The notes under the pieces are model-generated. The model did not search any database and was not told where the DNA came from. It saw only the letters and a list, made by a program, of their open reading frames with translations. The position numbers and the translations under genes were made by a program. Positions 33,134 through 42,988 of a DNA stretch of 63,207 bases are shown piece by piece (the stretch's first letter is position 1; each line of letters starts with the position of its first letter). Origin of the DNA: Acidobacteria bacterium 13_1_20CM_3_53_8 (GTDB lineage Bacteria > Acidobacteriota > Blastocatellia > Pyrinomonadales > Pyrinomonadaceae); contig MNJR01000017.1 in NCBI GenBank assembly GCA_001920415.1, positions 121,457 to 184,663 of the forward strand, read 5' to 3'.

Positions 33134-35695
33134 ATGCCTGAATCAGAGAACACATCAACACGGACTAGAGGAGTAGAGACGCCGCAGGATGAACAGGCGC
33201 AGCGTCAAACGGCTGAGACGCCAGATGCGTCGCCGCAAGATGAAGCTAAGCGGTCGGAGAAGCCAAAGCAGCAGGAGGCTATTCCTTTCGAGGTCGCAGT
33301 GCTGCCTTTGCAGAACACAACGTTGTTTCCTGAAACGATTGTGCCGCTCGCTGTGGGACGACCGCGCTCTATCGCTGCGGTCGAGTCTGCGCTTGCGACC
33401 GAAGAGAAGTTTCTGGCCTGCGTAACCTTGCGCAAGCAGGACGTGACGGGGCAGGACGCAACACAAGCAGACCTCTTTGACGTGGGCACGCTCGTCATCA
33501 TCAAGCGCATGGAGCGCATTGACGACGCGCTGCACATGGTCGTGCAGGGCACAGAAAGAATCAAGATTGAGGCGTGGATTCAGGAGCAGCCGTACCTTCG
33601 AGCGCGCGCTCGTATTCTGCCTACGCTTCAGATCATAGACACAGAAGCAGTCGAAGCCATGAAGCGAAATCTTCAGGCTCTGATACAGCAAGCGCTTGCT
33701 ATGATGCCGCAGATTCCGCCCGAAGTGCGTATGGCCGTGATGGCGACGAACGAGCCTGTGCGTCTGGCCTATTTCCTAGGCTCTATTCTCACATTGGAAG
33801 CCGAGCAGGAGCAGAAGATGCTCGAAGCTAACACTGCGGACGAGCTACTGCATCTTGCGCACAACTACCTAGCGCGCGAAGTCGAGATCATGCAGATTCG
33901 CTCGCGCATAGCAACGGAAGCGCAGAGCGAGATGAACAAGGCGCAGCGCGATTACATACTGCGCCAGCAGTTGCGCGCCATTCAGAAGGAACTCGGCGAG
34001 GATGAGGAGGGCGGCGAGCGAGCGGAAGCAGAGATGCTGCGCGAGCGGCTTGAGAAAGAGGATTTGCCTGAAGACGTGCGCAAAGAGGCCGACCGCGAAT
34101 TGCGGCGCATGGAAAAATTGCCCGCCGCCGCGCCCGATTACCACGTCATACGAACTTATCTTGAATTCATACTAGAACTACCTTGGAAGAAATCAACGGA
34201 AGATAAGCTGGATTTGAACGAGGCGCGCAAGATTCTGGACGAGGATCACTACGGGCTTGAAGATATAAAGGAACGCATACTGGAATTTCTCGCGGTCATC
34301 AAGCTACGTCCAGAAGCGAAGAGTCCTATACTCTGTTTCGTTGGCCCACCGGGAGTTGGAAAGACAAGCCTTGGTCGCTCGATTGCTCGCGCTCTTGGCC
34401 GTCAATTCGAGCGTATGTCTCTGGGCGGCGTGCGCGATGAAGCTGAATTGCGCGGACACCGACGTACTTACATAGGCGCTATGCCCGGTCGCATCATTCA
34501 ATCCATACGGCGCGCGGGCGTGAACAATCCTGTAATGATGCTGGACGAGATTGATAAGCTAGGCGCTGATTATCGTGGAGACCCTGCGTCGGCTCTTCTT
34601 GAGATTTTAGACCCGCAGCAGAACAATAGTTTCCGCGATCACTACCTTGACCTGCCTTTCGATCTATCAAAGGTCTTCTTCATTGCGACCGCGAACCAGC
34701 TTGGGCCAATCCCTGCGCCTTTGCGCGACCGCATGGAGATTATCTATCTCGCTGGCTACTCCGATCATGAGAAGCTTCACATAGCTCGCCAGTATCTTGT
34801 GCCGCGACAGGTCAGGGAGAACGGTCTTAACGAAGAGCGCATAACCATCACGGACGACGCTATCAAGCTTATAGCAGAGCGATACACGCGCGAGGCTGGC
34901 GTTCGCCAGTTGGAGAGAACTATCGGAAACATAGTGCGCAAGGCTGCATTGAAGGTCGCACAGGGCGAGGTTGAAAAGCTGACGGTTGACGCAACCGACG
35001 TGAAAGGTTTTCTTGGGCCACCTCGTTTCTATCCCGAACAGGCGCGCAAGGAGTTGCCAGCAGGCGTGGCGACCGGATTAGCGTGGACTGAGATGGGCGG
35101 CGAAGTTCTATTCATAGAAGCGACGCTGTTGCCGGGCGGCGCTGGCCTGACTATCACAGGACAGTTGGGCGACGTTATGCAGGAATCCGCTCGCGCTGCG
35201 CGCTCATATCTCTGGTCGCACGCAGCAGAGTTCGGCATTGACCCTGAGATGTTCAAAGGCTACGGCGTTCATCTACACGTGCCCGCCGGTGCTATTCCAA
35301 AAGATGGGCCAAGCGCTGGCGTTACTATGTCTGCGGCGCTTGCATCGCTCTACACGGGACGGCGCGTGCGACCCGATACAGCCATGACGGGCGAGATAAC
35401 TCTCTCCGGCCTGGTCTTCCCCATCGGCGGAATTAAAGAGAAAGTTCTGGCGGCGCATCGCGCTAGCATCAGGCGCGTGATAGTGCCTGCGCGCAACGAG
35501 GCCGATCTTGAGGATGTGCCAGAAGACGTGCGGCGCGAGCTTGAAATAGTTCTGGTCAACAAAATAGGCGAGGCGATTGACGCCGCGCTTGAGCGGCTTG
35601 TCTCGAATCCTCCGCCGCCGCCCGTGAACGATACAGCGCGCGACAGAGCGCAAAACCAGCTTGAGCCTGAGCCTATGAGAGTCAAACGAGCATAA
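33134..35695 (+). CDS. lon: ATP-dependent Lon protease
   Basis: The 853-aa protease degrades misfolded and short-lived proteins. It has an extra charged N-terminal head (~50 residues), the LonN domain ([17 protein letters not shown]), a coiled coil, AAA+ Walker [10 protein letters not shown] near residue 402 and Walker B DEIDKLG near residue 470. The C-terminal protease has the catalytic Ser in [10 protein letters not shown] near residue 725 and Lys in [13 protein letters not shown] near residue 768. The C-terminal 40 residues ([12 protein letters not shown]...) are a disordered tail. It is a standard single-gene unit with a GC-rich repeat upstream. Confidence 0.97.
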   Translation: MPESENTSTRTRGVETPQDEQAQRQTAETPDASPQDEAKRSEKPKQQEAIPFEVAVLPLQNTTLFPETIVPLAVGRPRSIAAVESALATEEKFLACVTLRKQDVTGQDATQADLFDVGTLVIIKRMERIDDALHMVVQGTERIKIEAWIQEQPYLRARARILPTLQIIDTEAVEAMKRNLQALIQQALAMMPQIPPEVRMAVMATNEPVRLAYFLGSILTLEAEQEQKMLEANTADELLHLAHNYLAREVEIMQIRSRIATEAQSEMNKAQRDYILRQQLRAIQKELGEDEEGGERAEAEMLRERLEKEDLPEDVRKEADRELRRMEKLPAAAPDYHVIRTYLEFILELPWKKSTEDKLDLNEARKILDEDHYGLEDIKERILEFLAVIKLRPEAKSPILCFVGPPGVGKTSLGRSIARALGRQFERMSLGGVRDEAELRGHRRTYIGAMPGRIIQSIRRAGVNNPVMMLDEIDKLGADYRGDPASALLEILDPQQNNSFRDHYLDLPFDLSKVFFIATANQLGPIPAPLRDRMEIIYLAGYSDHEKLHIARQYLVPRQVRENGLNEERITITDDAIKLIAERYTREAGVRQLERTIGNIVRKAALKVAQGEVEKLTVDATDVKGFLGPPRFYPEQARKELPAGVATGLAWTEMGGEVLFIEATLLPGGAGLTITGQLGDVMQESARAARSYLWSHAAEFGIDPEMFKGYGVHLHVPAGAIPKDGPSAGVTMSAALASLYTGRRVRPDTAMTGEITLSGLVFPIGGIKEKVLAAHRASIRRVIVPARNEADLEDVPEDVRRELEIVLVNKIGEAIDAALERLVSNPPPPPVNDTARDRAQNQLEPEPMRVKRA

Positions 35696-35700
35696 AAAGC

Positions 35701-35829
35701 AGATGTCAGAAAAAGTCTGGAGACAGACTTATTTTCGATTTTAGATTTTGGATTTTCGATTTAAAAGCTTTTCGCTTCTTCCAATCGCAAATCTAAAATC
35801 GAAAATCAATCTGACATCTAATATCTGCT
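35701..35829. repeat. Word-type inverted repeat, GATTTTAGATTTTGG family
   Basis: The left arm begins CAGATGTCAGAAAAAGTCTG and continues with TTTTCGATTTTAGATTTTGG. The right arm has CAAATCTAAAATCGAAAATC, then ATCTGACATCTAATATCTGC. The loop is TTTAAAAGCTTTTCGCTTCT, almost the same as at 22.17 kb. It separates lon from the antiporter gene. Confidence 0.85.
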
Positions 35830-35834
35830 TTAAA

Positions 35835-37113
35835 GTGAAGACGCGCAAAATTTCATTCGTCGTCGCGCCGTGCGTGCTTCTGGTGTTGTCGGCTGCGCAA
35901 GCTCTATGCGCGGACGCAACCGCTTCAGCGCAAAATCCGGCGAATACGGATGCGCGAACGGTAGGACTTGACCCGCACGTGCTTGTAGGCGTGGCCGTCA
36001 TCCTGCTCGTTGCAAAGCTCGGCGGCGAATTTTTTGAGAGAATGAACCAGCCAGCCGTTTTGGGCGAACTGCTTGGCGGCATAGTAGTAGGTAATCTCAT
36101 GCTCGCGGGCTTCACGGCAGCCGAATCGTTGAAGACAGATGTTGTTATAGGCGCGCTCGCAGAGATAGGCGTCATACTGCTTCTCTTCGAGGTTGGTCTG
36201 GAATCGAATTTAGAAGAGATGCTGGAAGTCGGCTGGTCTGCGTTGCTCGTGGCGATTGTCGGCACGACCGCGACGCTCTTTCTGGGCTGGGGCGTTGCAG
36301 CATACTTCCTGCCTCAGTTGCCCAGAGTCGCACATCTCTTCATAGCGGCTTCGCTTTGCGCTACGAGCGTAGGCATAACGGCGCGCGTGCTCAGAGACAT
36401 GGGAAAGCTTGCGACTAGAGAGGCGCGCATCATTCTTGGCGCGGCGATAACGGACGACGTTCTTGGACTTCTTATCTTAGCGGTCATGGTCGGCGCAGTT
36501 AAAGCGGTCGGGACAGGCTCGCCCATCTCTCTGTTAAGCGTAATTGTAATCGCCGCGAAAGCAGTAGCATTCATCGCGGGCGCTATCATCTTTGGGCGAT
36601 TCGTCGTGAGGCAATTGTTCAGAAGTGTCGGGCGCTTTGAAGTTCGCGGTCTGCTTCTTTCAGTCTGCATAGCCTTCTGCTTTCTGGTCGCGTGGGCTGC
36701 TGCTAAAGTTGATCTGGCACCTATAATAGGCGCGTTCGCCGCAGGACTTGTGCTGCGTCTTCTTCGTTCTAGTAGGAATAAGAGTGGACTTGCGCGCGCT
36801 CATGCGATCAGATTTTCTGGGCATGGCGCTAGCTCTCGCGCTCGCGGCAATCATAGGCAAGCAGTTCTGCTCGCTCGCCGTCGTCGAAAGAAAAATTAAG
36901 CGTCTCGCGGTCGGATTCGGTATGATGCCGCGCGGCGAAGTTGAGCTAATATTCGCTGGATTAGGAATGACGCTCATGCTGCCCGCAGCTAGCGGCGCAA
37001 GCGAGCCTGTCATCGGAGCGCAAACCTACGCCGCCATAGTGCTCACCGTGATAGTGACGACGCTCGCAACACCGCCCGCGCTCAAGTGGGCAATGAGAAG
37101 AAGTGATAAGTGA
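35835..37113 (+). pseudogene. Broken cation/proton antiporter (CPA2 family)
   Basis: The first frame starts at GTG 35835 and gives a signal-like head followed by helices of a Na+(K+)/H+ exchanger: EFFERMNQPAVLGELLGGIV, EIGVILLLFEVGLESNLEEM, AITDDVLGLLILAVMVG and DLAPIIGAFAAGLVL. It then leaves the family. The continuation, VFFVLVGIRVDLRALM, through MPRGEVELIFAGLGM, occurs only in the next frame from about 36750. The connecting loop of about 30 residues normally found between GLVL and VFFVLVGIRV is missing, so a deletion changed the frame. Unless this is an assembly error, the exchanger is inactive. Confidence 0.8.
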
Positions 37114-37117
37114 TAAG

Positions 37118-37196
37118 AGCAGTTTTAAGTTTTAAGTTTTAAGTTAAAAGCTTTTCTCTGAAAACTGAAAACTAAAAACTGAAAACTGCTCTTATT
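37118..37196. repeat. Word-type inverted repeat, AGTTTTAAGTTTTAAG and GAAAACTGAAAACT words
   Basis: The left part has three AGTTTTA units after AAGAGC; the right has ACTGAAAACTAAAAACTGAA ending CTGCTCTT. The arms pair imperfectly, as if the two sides had come from two related word families. The centre is AAAAGCTTTTC. The repeat ends directly before the GGAGG ribosome site of the next gene. Confidence 0.75.
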
Positions 37197-37208
37197 ATGG
37201 AGGATGTA

Positions 37209-37511
37209 ATGGCGACGAAGAAGGATCAGCAGAAGGTTGGGAGACCAGCGAAGCCGCGCGGGCAGCAGATGGGGACGGCGGGAAACCCGGATCAGAACCG
37301 CGAGGCTATGAAGGAGACGCCCGCGTTGCGTGGGCGACGAAAGCGCGCGAGCAAAATGTTCGCAGACAAATCGTCGCAACACGTAGCTTCGGATGCCTCG
37401 AAGCCCAGCACGAACCAGCCTTCGGTTCCGGCTGCGATACCTTCGGGAGTTAAGATGGGCGACGCGGGCGGCGAACGCGAATTTAAGCAACGACAGAGAA
37501 AGCGCAAATAA
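37209..37511 (+). CDS. Basic, AT-hook-like small protein, 100 aa
   Basis: GGAGG 5 bases before the ATG at 37209 supports this start. The sequence is basic and disordered: MATKKDQQKVGRPAKPRG. VGRPAKPRG resembles the AT-hook core (GRP flanked by basic residues) that inserts in the minor groove of AT-rich DNA. A second basic region, RGRRKRASKMF, and a tail EFKQRQRKRK follow. No other domain is visible. A nucleoid-associated role is a reasonable guess, given the surrounding AT-rich repeats. The gene lies 20 bases upstream of the next one. Confidence 0.6.
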   Translation: MATKKDQQKVGRPAKPRGQQMGTAGNPDQNREAMKETPALRGRRKRASKMFADKSSQHVASDASKPSTNQPSVPAAIPSGVKMGDAGGEREFKQRQRKRK

Positions 37512-37531
37512 AATTTTCGATAGGAGCTATC

Positions 37532-38473
37532 TTGAATATGAAGATTCAAAAAATTGTGAAGTCCTCACGCGCAGGTTTAGTCCTGGTGATGCTTGGCACG
37601 TTCGTCTGCTTTCTGCTCTTCTCGACCGACAGAGGCAGAGCGCTGGCGCGAACTCAAGGTGAGCGTGCAATGTTGGTGCTGGCCGTCTCGAACGATTCTC
37701 CATCGGGTATGGCGGAAGCGCAGCTTGACCCAGTGGTTATTGTCGAGCAGGGTCGTTTCACAGACCCGCGCATGAACGACGACGAGCAGGCGCAGAATCG
37801 TTTTGTCCAAAAATACCTGCAAGCCGGAGCGAAGTATTACCTTACCTTTGGCGGAGCAAGCGTCGGCACTATAGCTATCAAGTCGTCAAATCGCGGCTGT
37901 AACGCAATCAATGCAATCGGCTCAGTACAAGCGGACGCGGCGGCGCGTGGTCGTATTCACGGCCAAATCAAAGGGCTGGCCGTCAACTACATCGCGCGCG
38001 CGAGCGCAAACGTCACGCGCCGCACGCCCACGCCAGCAGAGCGCACGGCGGCAATCAATATTGCCAAGACAACTTTCCAACAACACGGCGCGGTCGCGGA
38101 ATCCTTAGCGAAGCTGGACGTAATCAACCTGACTGCGATTGACGCGGATGGCGATGGCCGTTCTGAACTGATTGGAAGCTTCAGCGTTCCCTTCCGCACT
38201 ACAGGTATCAAGCGTTACCTCTTCCTGATACTTGAGCCTGAAGGCGCAAACTTTAAGACCGGACTTGCTAATTATCAGTTCTATAACAATCAGGAGACAG
38301 AGACTTACGAATCCGGGAAAGAACTTCTGGTTGATTACTTAGACATGAACGGCGACGGCGTGGCAGAGATAGTAAGCATAATCAACGGCTACGACGCCTA
38401 CGGCTACAACATCTACCAGAAGAAGAACGGTCAATGGAAGAGCGTCTACAGCGGCGGCGGCGACGCCTGCTAA
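37532..38473 (+). CDS. Exported protein with FG-GAP-like calcium loops
   Basis: The 313-aa protein has an N-terminal membrane segment (AGLVLVMLGTFVCFLLF). Two aspartate-rich loops, DADGDGRSELIGSF and DMNGDGVAEIVSI, look like FG-GAP/VCBS calcium-binding repeats. The remainder is mixed with no named domain. AGGAG is 5 bases before a TTG at 37532, and 11 before the ATG at 37538; I use the TTG. It probably acts in the periplasm or at the cell surface. It is close behind the AT-hook gene, so both may be in one transcript. Confidence 0.65.
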   Translation: MNMKIQKIVKSSRAGLVLVMLGTFVCFLLFSTDRGRALARTQGERAMLVLAVSNDSPSGMAEAQLDPVVIVEQGRFTDPRMNDDEQAQNRFVQKYLQAGAKYYLTFGGASVGTIAIKSSNRGCNAINAIGSVQADAAARGRIHGQIKGLAVNYIARASANVTRRTPTPAERTAAINIAKTTFQQHGAVAESLAKLDVINLTAIDADGDGRSELIGSFSVPFRTTGIKRYLFLILEPEGANFKTGLANYQFYNNQETETYESGKELLVDYLDMNGDGVAEIVSIINGYDAYGYNIYQKKNGQWKSVYSGGGDAC

Positions 38474-38563
38474 GGGATGAGGGATGAGGGATGAATAAGA
38501 ATGAGTGGTTGCGTCAACATGCAATTAGCTCAATTCCTATTCATCCCTCATCCCTCATCCCTT
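38474..38563. repeat. Word-type inverted repeat, GGGATGAGGGATGA family
   Basis: The left arm is three copies of GGGATGA and the right arm is TTCATCCCTCATCCCTCATC followed by CCTT. The loop is GTGGTTGCGTCAACATGCAA, which itself contains a short hairpin (GTTGCGTCAAC). It lies between two convergent genes and could be a bidirectional terminator. Confidence 0.8.
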
Positions 38564-38564
38564 C

Positions 38565-41006
38565 TCACATTCCTGCCTGCGCGCGGAAAGTTGTGTCGGG
38601 CACTGCGAGGTTGAATTTAAGTTCATGAACGCGTATGACTATGTCGCCCATAGCAAGGTTGCTGGTGACGCTCTTGAAGGCGACCATCACGCCGTCAACG
38701 TTGCGATAGTCGCTGAAGTCTGAGCGCACTGGAATTTCTACGTCGTTCAGGAAAGTTGAGGACTCGCGCCTGAGAAGCAGGAAAGTTTTTGTCGAGTAGT
38801 AGTCCGTTATGATTGTACCCGCCGACGCAGTTTTCACCACGACGTAAGCATCTTCATCGTTGATCTTCGTAACGCGCTTGATTGTGATTGATTTATAGAG
38901 CATCTTCCAGTCGAGCGCGCCATAAAAATCTGCTGCGACGCGCGCGTTGGCAAGCTGGCGTCCCGCGTATGCGCGCGCCGGTAGGAAAGTGGCTTGCGAT
39001 TCGCCGTTCGTCCCGTTGAAATATTCAAACATCCTTCCGATTTTCTTGCCGAGCGCCATAAGCGTTATATCTGTCGCATACGATGCGGGCGCTCTTGCGC
39101 TAGTCCTTCCCTCGCCCGTCACGCCTTGATTCTCGTAATCAATATCGAAAGTCGAGACGGAAGAGTTGTGCTTGCGCAAGTTTGCTTCGCCGCCAAGCGC
39201 TGCGATTGCCTTCGTCATCAACTCTTCGACTGTGATGGTCGCGGCTGCGTTCTGCTGGCGTCGAAAATTGAACTCGCCTTCGGGCTGCTTGATCGTAAGA
39301 CCTATGATCTTGCCATGCTCATCGCGCTTGATAGTTATGGAGTAGGAGTCAGGCAGATTCTTAAAAGCCAGTTGGTCGCGCCCGCTCTCGCGCACAGGAT
39401 AAGGAGGCTGCATAGGCGCGATTGCCATGACCTCATTATCCTGCTCTCTTATCTCAAGTATAGCTTCGGGAGATTGCTCGAATTCGTAAGAACCTATGGC
39501 CTCTCTGAGCAGGTCTGAAATTGGCGCGTGCTCTGCATGCTGCTGCGTGCTGTCAGTCGCTTTCACCTTCGGCAGCACAAAACTCCCGTTCGGCTGTTCC
39601 AGCAGCATCTCTGTTTCGCCGTTCTCAGTCGTTCTGAATGTCGCGTAAAAACCGGGAGGCGCTGGTTCGGACAATCTGTATTTGCGCCCGCCCAGATTTT
39701 CGAGCGGGTAGACGGGCTGATTCGGAACAGTCATTTCAAGATGGCCGTTGCGAAAGGCGACTTCGATGTTGAATCCGGCCTGCGTCATCTTGTAGCTACC
39801 TGCCTCGCTCTGCGGGTCAATGGTTGCGCCGCTCGAAACGGTTGGCACATCTCCAACCAGATTGTTCCAGACGTTCTCCATCAAAGAGCTTCCCATTGCC
39901 GAGTAACTAACGTTCGTGAGAAGGACGAAGCCAAGTTTTTGATCCGGCATCATTGCCACCTCAGCATTAAAGCCGTCAATGTTGCCGCCGTGATGCACAA
40001 TCTTGTGTCCTCGCCATTGGCCCAAGAACCAGCCCAGCCCGTAGTCTTCGCCTAGCGCGCCGCTAATCTGTTTAGTCCAGAGTTCATTGAAGCTTCCTTC
40101 GGAGATGAGCCTGCGCCCGTCTCGCATGCCACCGGCCAGAAGGAAGCGAAGCCACTGGGCCATATCGCGCGCGTTCGAGTTTATTGCTCCAGCCGGAGCG
40201 CTGGCCGTAATCGGTCGCATGGGCACGCGTCGCGTCTGGTTTATCTCGGAGTTATGCTCGTAGCCAAGAGAATGATCCGCAGCCCTCTCTATTTCCTCAA
40301 CAGTCACGTTGGTTGACCTCATGCCGAGCGGCTTGAATATTCGCTCCGTTACAAGGCGCTCCCAACTAGTATTTTGCGCGCGCGCGATTGCTTCGCCCGC
40401 AGCCGTGTACATAACATTCTGATACTGAAATCGCTCGCCAAGTTTCGCAGTGGGCTTCGCTACTCCAGCGACGCGAATCAACTCTTCGCGGTTGAGTTGA
40501 TTGGTAACCATAGCGAGGTCTGTGCGGGTCAAGCCCGAACGGTGCGACAGCAAATCTCTTAAAGTTATCTTCGCATCAGCCTCCGGGTCGCGCATTTTGA
40601 AGTAGGGGAGAAATTTTTTCGGCGAATCCTCAAGAGAAATCTTGTGGTCATCAACGCTCATCATCGCCGCCATAGCCGTGAAAGCTTTCGTCGCAGAGCC
40701 AATGGCGAAGATCGTGTCCGGCGTCACAGGCAGGTTGTGCTCAACGTCGCGCAGACCGAATCCCTTAATAAAGACGACCTGATCGTTCTTTACAATGACT
40801 AAGGACAGACCCGGAATGCCAAGCTCTCTACGTTTCGCTTCAACGAACCGTTCAATCGCGGCGAGCCTCGTAGATAGATCGGAAGAGACATCGGAGCGCG
40901 CTGTGGCTTGAGACTGTAACGCGAGCGTCGAGGCTGCCAGGGGCGGCGAGAGATTTACAACAAGAAACAGAGAAATGAATAGATGAAGAAAGCGTCTGCG
41001 AAACAT
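38565..41006 (-). CDS. Exported serine hydrolase (beta-lactamase/class C type) fused to a LolA-like domain
   Basis: The 813-aa protein starts at ATG 41006, preceded by GGAGAATCAATCAA, with a signal peptide (FISLFLVVNLSPPLAAST). A beta-lactamase-like domain at about residues 35-390 has the SxxK Ser in GSATKAFTA, YQN in FQYQNVMY and HHGGNIDGF near the third motif. A DUF3471-like module (residues 420-560) follows. The C-terminal 230 residues (EELMTKAIAALGGE ... AVPDTTFRAQAGM) resemble LolA/DUF4292 lipoprotein-binding domains. It probably acts on peptides or esters in the periplasm; substrate unknown. Confidence 0.85.
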   Translation of the reverse strand: MFRRRFLHLFISLFLVVNLSPPLAASTLALQSQATARSDVSSDLSTRLAAIERFVEAKRRELGIPGLSLVIVKNDQVVFIKGFGLRDVEHNLPVTPDTIFAIGSATKAFTAMAAMMSVDDHKISLEDSPKKFLPYFKMRDPEADAKITLRDLLSHRSGLTRTDLAMVTNQLNREELIRVAGVAKPTAKLGERFQYQNVMYTAAGEAIARAQNTSWERLVTERIFKPLGMRSTNVTVEEIERAADHSLGYEHNSEINQTRRVPMRPITASAPAGAINSNARDMAQWLRFLLAGGMRDGRRLISEGSFNELWTKQISGALGEDYGLGWFLGQWRGHKIVHHGGNIDGFNAEVAMMPDQKLGFVLLTNVSYSAMGSSLMENVWNNLVGDVPTVSSGATIDPQSEAGSYKMTQAGFNIEVAFRNGHLEMTVPNQPVYPLENLGGRKYRLSEPAPPGFYATFRTTENGETEMLLEQPNGSFVLPKVKATDSTQQHAEHAPISDLLREAIGSYEFEQSPEAILEIREQDNEVMAIAPMQPPYPVRESGRDQLAFKNLPDSYSITIKRDEHGKIIGLTIKQPEGEFNFRRQQNAAATITVEELMTKAIAALGGEANLRKHNSSVSTFDIDYENQGVTGEGRTSARAPASYATDITLMALGKKIGRMFEYFNGTNGESQATFLPARAYAGRQLANARVAADFYGALDWKMLYKSITIKRVTKINDEDAYVVVKTASAGTIITDYYSTKTFLLLRRESSTFLNDVEIPVRSDFSDYRNVDGVMVAFKSVTSNLAMGDIVIRVHELKFNLAVPDTTFRAQAGM

Positions 41007-41047
41007 TTGATTGATTCTCCGAGAGATTTCAGATGAAGAGAAAAGAG

Positions 41048-41201
41048 AAAGGAAAGGTAAAAGGTAAAAGGCAAAAGGCAAAAGTGTGGACACGCCTTGC
41101 AGGCGTGAATTATAGATTAAAAATCAGAGGCGAAGGCTTTGTCTTAACTTTTGCCTTTTTACTTTTACCTTTTACCTTCCCTTTGCCTTTTTACTTTTGA
41201 C
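41048..41201. repeat. Word-type inverted repeat, AAAAGGTAAAAGGC family, longest copy
   Basis: The left arm starts GGAAAGGTAAAAGGTAAAAG and continues with two GGCAAAA words. The right arm has CTTTTGCCTTTTTACTTTTA, CCTTTTACC and two further TTTGCCTTTTTACTTTTGAC units. The loop contains ACGCCTTGCAGGCGTGAATT, followed by ATAGATTAAAAATCAGAGGC, as at 1.0 kb. It lies directly after the serine hydrolase gene's start and before korB's stop. Confidence 0.85.
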
Positions 41202-42347
41202 TTATTCTACTATCCAAGTGTCGCCGCTGTTGATGAGCTTCTCCAGGTTGCCCATGCCCTGCTTTGCGATTGCGGCGTCAATCTGTCCTACCAGCAATTC
41301 TTCGTATGTGGCGCGTTCGACTGTGCGGAAGATTCCGACAGGCTGCGGAAACTCGCCGCCTTCGTGATACTCCATGCGCGCGAGCATGAATGCGACAGAC
41401 GGATCGTGCAGCGTCATGTCATGTACCAGAATCTCATCTTCAGTAACGCCGTTCTCGCCTATCGTCACGACTTCGGGAAGCGCGCCCTTCATGCGTATGC
41501 CTTTGTTTCTATCTTTCCCGAAAATCATAGGCTTGCCGTGCTCAAGATAAAGCACGTGATCTGTGCGTACGCTTCTGTCTGCGAAGGAATCGAACGCGCC
41601 GTCGTTGAAGATGTTGCAGTTCTGATAGACCTCTATGAACGAGACGCCCTTGTGTTTAGCCGCAGCCTCGACCATAGAAGCAAGATGCTTCACGTCTATG
41701 TCAATGGCGCGCGCGACGAACGTGGCCTCGCTTGCAATCGTAACCGACACAGGATTCAACGGATAATCAATCACGCCCATAGGCGTTGACTTAGTCTTCT
41801 GACCGAAGACGGACGTAGGGCTGTACTGTCCCTTCGTCAAACCGTAAATGCGGTTATTGAAAAGTATGATGTTGAGATCAAGGTTGCGGCGAATCGCGTG
41901 CATGAAGTGGTTGCCGCCGATTGATAGAGCATCGCCGTCGCCCGTTATGACCCACACGCTCAAATCAGGGTTAGCAGTTTTGACGCCCGTAGCAATCGCT
42001 GGCGCGCGACCATGAATCGAATGAAAACCGTAGGTGTTCATGTAATAAGGAAAGCGGCTTGAGCATCCTATGCCGCTCACAAACACCATCTTCTCGCGCG
42101 GTATTCCGAGTTCAGGCATAACCTTCTGCACGCTGTTCAAGATCGCGTAGTCGCCGCAGCCCGGACACCATCGCACCTCCTGATCGGAAGTGAAATCGGC
42201 TTTCGTCAACTTACCCGGCGGCGGCGCAGCCTTACCAGCAGTCACAGAACCCGGCTCGCTCTCCGCCGCAACGCCGCTCCCGACGTTGCCCGCAATGCCA
42301 CCTACATCCATCTTGTTTTCGTTTGTTCCATTACCGTTTGTGCTCAT
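41202..42347 (-). CDS. korB: 2-oxoacid:ferredoxin oxidoreductase, beta subunit
   Basis: The 381-aa subunit binds thiamine diphosphate and transfers electrons from a 2-oxoacid (probably 2-oxoglutarate) to ferredoxin. The TPP motif is GDGDALSIGGNHFMHAIRRN, ending with NN at NIILFNNRIYG near residue 165. Fe-S ligands appear in WCPGCGD near residue 60, GIGCSSR near residue 90 and YQNCNIFND near residue 238. The N-terminal 45 residues are a Gly/Ala-rich linker. The alpha subunit lies 1.2 kb upstream on the same strand, separated by two unrelated genes. The stop codon lies at the edge of a word repeat. Confidence 0.92.
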   Translation of the reverse strand: MSTNGNGTNENKMDVGGIAGNVGSGVAAESEPGSVTAGKAAPPPGKLTKADFTSDQEVRWCPGCGDYAILNSVQKVMPELGIPREKMVFVSGIGCSSRFPYYMNTYGFHSIHGRAPAIATGVKTANPDLSVWVITGDGDALSIGGNHFMHAIRRNLDLNIILFNNRIYGLTKGQYSPTSVFGQKTKSTPMGVIDYPLNPVSVTIASEATFVARAIDIDVKHLASMVEAAAKHKGVSFIEVYQNCNIFNDGAFDSFADRSVRTDHVLYLEHGKPMIFGKDRNKGIRMKGALPEVVTIGENGVTEDEILVHDMTLHDPSVAFMLARMEYHEGGEFPQPVGIFRTVERATYEELLVGQIDAAIAKQGMGNLEKLINSGDTWIVE

Positions 42348-42349
42348 CT

Positions 42350-42988
42350 CTATTCCTCATTCCTATTCAGTCTAGCCTGTTCTATGGCGCGACACAGTTC
42401 TAAAAATTTCTCCCGCACGTAAGGGTTAAGCCGCTCTGCGAACTCTGGCTTGAGATTGCGTAGCTTGATTAGCTCCTGCACGTCCGCCAAATCTTTCAAG
42501 CGGTCGGGCGCGGTCATGCCGGAAGCGAGTTTGAGTTCAATTAACTTTTCCAGCGTGACAATCTGAATGCCGTCAATATCAACCGACGCCGTTGACGGAA
42601 CAGGAAAGCTCACGGGCTTAGGCTTGCCATCGCCCGGATATTCGCCAGCCGCTATCAACTCTATAGGGATGCCATCGCGCGTTGAACGCAGTCTTTTCTT
42701 CGCGCCCGGAAAAGCTGGCGCGTAACCCAGGCCGATAAGCTCACGATGAAATTTTTCCAATCCTTCCGGCGTCAACACAAGATCAATATCCTCGGTGAAT
42801 CGCGGGTAACCATAAGCCATCAGAGCGACCGCGTCTATGATCATGTAATCAATGCCGTGCTGCTCTAAGTCTGCACAGAGACGCGCCAGCGCATTGTTTA
42901 GCTCTCCCTTTCCCATGAAATAGCGCAGCCCTTCCGCGTACATGTCGTGAATAGAACGAGACTTGATGTTTGAAGCAGAAGCAGTCAT
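42350..42988 (-). CDS. Nucleotidyltransferase, AbiEii/DUF6036-like
   Basis: The 212-aa protein has a minimal nucleotidyltransferase fold. ALMAYGYPRFTEDIDLVLT contains the D-x-D metal site (EDIDLV), preceded by the helix VALMAYG. VTLEKLIELKLASGMTAPDR with DRLKDLADVQELIK resembles the C-terminal helical part of AbiEii/AbiGii toxins and related DUF6036 proteins. Such proteins transfer nucleotides to RNA or protein targets, and some act as toxins. It overlaps Uma2 by 4 bases (ATGA) and ends 2 bases before korB's start. Both are inserted between the Kor subunits. Confidence 0.78.
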   Translation of the reverse strand: MTASASNIKSRSIHDMYAEGLRYFMGKGELNNALARLCADLEQHGIDYMIIDAVALMAYGYPRFTEDIDLVLTPEGLEKFHRELIGLGYAPAFPGAKKRLRSTRDGIPIELIAAGEYPGDGKPKPVSFPVPSTASVDIDGIQIVTLEKLIELKLASGMTAPDRLKDLADVQELIKLRNLKPEFAERLNPYVREKFLELCRAIEQARLNRNEE

